From: Leguminivora glycinivorella | Taxonomy: Eukaryota; Arthropoda; Insecta; Lepidoptera; Tortricidae | Assembly: GCF_023078275.1 (NCBI RefSeq) | Contig: NC_062973.1 | Span: 22,252,956-22,316,955 of the forward strand | Length of the DNA stretch: 64,000 nucleotides | Direction of reading: 5' to 3' | Shown: positions 63,626 to 64,000 of the stretch, piece by piece | Numbering within the stretch: position 1 is the stretch's first letter | Layout of the letters: each line of letters opens with the position of its first letter | Position numbers and translations under genes: made by a program | The notes under the pieces: generated by a model | What the model was told of the DNA's origin: nothing | Seen by the model: only the letters and a program-made list of their open reading frames with translations | The model's database searches: none

Positions 63626-63890
63626 GACGACCGGTCTGGCTCAGTCGGTAGTGACCCTGTCTGCTAAGCCGCGGTCCTGGGTTCGAATCCCGGTAAGGGC
63701 ATTTATTTGTGTGATGAGCACAGATATTTGTTCCTGAGTCATGGATGTTTTCTATGTATGTAAGTATGTATTTATCTATTTAAGTATGTATATCGTCGCT
63801 TAGCACCCATAGTACAAGCTTTGCTTAGTTTGGGGCTAAGTTGATCTGTGTAAGGTGTCCCCAATATTTATTTATTTATTTATTTATTTG
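63626..63890 (+). mobile_element. tRNA-derived SINE, full-length copy
   Basis: GACGACCGGTCTGGCTCAGT, B box GGTTCGAATCCCGG, CATAGTACAAGCTTTGCTTA and a (TTTA)n tail. Aligns end to end with 21490-21755 with few differences, so the family was active recently on an evolutionary scale. Confidence 0.9.
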
Positions 63891-64000
63891 TGTTTTTTCC
63901 TTTTTATTTCATGTTGTAGGTATTTTTGTTACTAAAAGATTTCTAACGCAATTGATATTATTCTTCTGGAAAAATGAAACAGAATAAAAATTAAATTGAA

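Overview
The window looks like nuclear DNA of a moth or butterfly. It is AT-rich and intron-less, and it is packed with interspersed repeats of kinds I recognise from memory as typical of Lepidoptera. These include a tRNA-headed SINE ending in TTTATTTA repeats, 'TTTGCCCGCGGCTTCGC' elements, (GGAC)n-bearing elements and dense short inverted-repeat elements. A tandem array also carries the insect telomeric motif CCTAA. No search was run, so the taxon is an inference. I found no host gene that I can support with confidence. One short hydrophobic ORF (29276-29461) is the only weak candidate.

Layout. At 1-9 kb there is a Gypsy protease/zinc-knuckle relic, tRNA-like sequence, RTE-type 3' ends and several fold-back elements nested in each other. 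At 9.2-10.25 kb there is about 1 kb of hexanucleotide satellite (CCCCAT, then CCCTGT). At 10.3-11.3 kb a duplicated repeat carries a fold-back tRNA-like insertion bounded by a 15-bp direct repeat. At 12-19.6 kb there are many MITE-like inverted-repeat elements, one of them with a TTAA duplication. At 19.7-20.5 kb lies a relic of an R2-type restriction-like endonuclease domain, with a second copy at 43.6-44.3 kb. At 21-27 kb there are a SINE, MITEs and a (GGAC)n element. At 27.2-34.55 kb there are three near-identical copies of a 2.0-kb element with CCCATA ends, one on the plus and two on the minus orientation. At 35.7-38.2 kb there are LINE relics interrupted by other repeats. At 40.5-42.2 kb there is a composite inverted-repeat element. 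At 46.7 kb there is a short relic that resembles the N-terminus of insect Crypton tyrosine recombinases. At 49.5-51 kb there is a 1.5-kb element with CCCAACTAG ends. At 52.3-53.5 kb there is a complete but dead mariner. At 54.3-54.7 kb there is a 57-bp satellite. At 57-58.7 kb there is a complete but dead Tc1-like element with perfect 30-bp ends. At 60.4-61.8 kb there is an RTE-like reverse transcriptase with one frameshift. A SINE sits near the right edge.

The window therefore reads as a record of layered transposition. Several insertions can be ordered in time because the host repeat is split and its bases are duplicated at the junctions. Every coding relic seen is broken (frameshift, stop or truncation), so no autonomous element is evident. 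The most unusual items are the triplicated 2-kb element with its five-unit 11-bp direct repeats, the C-rich hexanucleotide array and the fold-back tRNA-like insertion.
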